Of a stretch of 64,000 nt of DNA, positions 63,201 to 64,000 are shown piece by piece. The DNA is taken from the NCBI GenBank assembly GCA_018466975.1, contig CM031559.1, forward strand, positions 1,984,001 through 2,048,000, in the 5' to 3' direction. Position numbers and translations under genes: made by a program. The stretch is from Sparassis latifolia. Its lineage: Eukaryota > Basidiomycota > Agaricomycetes > Polyporales > Sparassidaceae. Each line of letters opens with the position of its first letter. The first letter of the stretch is position 1. A model generated the notes under the pieces. That model saw nothing but the letters and a program-made list of their open reading frames with translations, was not told where the DNA came from and did not search any database.

Positions 63201-64000
63201 GTTTTAGGATTGGTGAGTGCTGGGACACTGTCAGTACCTGTTACCTCCACGTTTCAAAGTTCAAAGATGTGACGATTACTCCCGAGTCTCCCCTTTCGTG
63301 TCAGTTCTAAAGTCACTATGCTCACGGAACCCTTGGGCTGTGACATTGTTAGTGGTCTAGTTGTTGTAATCCCCTACATATTCGGCGGTTGGTCCGACAT
63401 CTGTTTCCTTCTCTGTCTGGGGCTATTCTTACCGTCTTCTGAATAGCAGTGTATTCCTCGCAGCGTATGCCTTGCGATATCAGAATGACTCTTGAGGAAG
63501 ATAATGCCCGCCGGATTCAGTACTGCTTCTTCTGCTGTGTGTATTTTAGCTATTGTCGACAAGTGCAGCATGCACTGCGGTGCGCGTCATTCGGTATGTT
63601 GGTGATATCTTTAATGTGTTGTACGTTCTGATCTGTCAAGGAGGTGCAGCGTCGTTCTCTCAATTAGAACTGATTGTTTGTGCCTTTCCTTTAAGGACCT
63701 CTTCCGGTGCATCACGGTAGCCCCACGCCTCACATCCTCCGCTTCAGGCCTTCTCTTGCGACACATAAACATAGAATTGGGACGAAGATGACCGGGCCAT
63801 GCGACCGCAACATGTTTAAAGCCATCTTGATCCGGACATCTACGCCCCAAAGGGCGACAGCATTGATCAGACTAGGCTACTAATCAAAGGTGGTGTGATA
63901 GACCAAGGTGTACGCTAGGTTCCTCATTAACTGCACCGTGTTGCTTTGTGCAGTTTGCATGCATAGAAAGCACTGTCTCACGATGCGCCCTGCGGATCCA
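60257..64000. other. Mostly unassigned; a possible HNH-like exon at about 61011-61160
   Basis: On plus, one frame over about 61011-61160 reads RDVARRIILPDFDSCMGTKL and FELEHIVRCSSHAHDV, which resembles the C...(L)E.xHI core of HNH-type fungal domains. The match is weak. It may follow the 59747 ORF in one gene. 61175-61528 and 62270-62608 are open frames of 117 and 112 codons without recognised domains. 62600-64000 shows only short ORFs on both strands and no RNA gene that I can support. Confidence 0.25.

Overview
The window looks like a transposon-dense block of a mushroom-forming basidiomycete (Agaricomycete) nuclear genome. The grounds are: two KDZ-type DNA transposases with CxC2 zinc clusters, one of them lying directly behind a fungal TET/JBP-like dioxygenase; a repeat-associated gene family I know from mushroom genomes; an RNase H1 N-terminal-domain gene; a chromodomain Ty3/gypsy element; and many GT..AG introns of about 50 bp. 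I cannot name a species. Family names come from recalled conserved motifs, not from database searches.

Layout. 1-5.8 kb: short tandem repeats, inverted-repeat elements of a CACTTCAGGG family, a higher-order minisatellite and the antisense remains of a CACTA/Plavaka-like transposase. 5.8-7.2 kb: a fragment of gypsy family 2 cut off by another repeat. 7.5-11.3 kb: a broken minus-strand gene split by a palindromic element (A). 11.3-14.2 kb: exon-like pieces and a gene with RNase H1 N-terminal domains. 15.5-19.5 kb: a dead TET/JBP gene followed by a dead KDZ transposase. 19.7-22.6 kb: nested palindromic elements (B and inserts). 23-30.5 kb: a heavily mutated gypsy-2 copy with a gypsy-1 solo LTR in it. 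30.5-40.5 kb: an old plus-oriented gypsy-1 end carrying palindromic element C; its LTR is split by a nearly full gypsy-1 copy (32292-40280, minus). 41.8-45 kb: intron-containing pseudogene pieces of a diflavin reductase (Tah18/NDOR1-like) and clathrin heavy chain. 49.97-53.34 kb: a KDZ transposase that appears open through all its exons. 53.3-64 kb: mostly degenerate sequence with a few ORFs I do not recognise.

The most unusual signals are these. (1) Elements A, B and C are palindromes whose arms each carry a related tRNA-like box A/box B module, flanked by 7-bp direct repeats. (2) Palindromic elements sit inside one another exactly at the symmetry axis. (3) Gypsy-1 carries a self-priming signature, a -1 slippery site at the end of gag, and extra ORFs behind pol (two membrane mini-ORFs and a second zinc-knuckle ORF). 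(4) A minisatellite is built of 8 subunits per period and changes in steps of 3 subunits. Shared stop codons and many C-to-T/G-to-A changes in the older copies suggest decay of methylated or RIP-like DNA, which is notable next to a TET/JBP gene.
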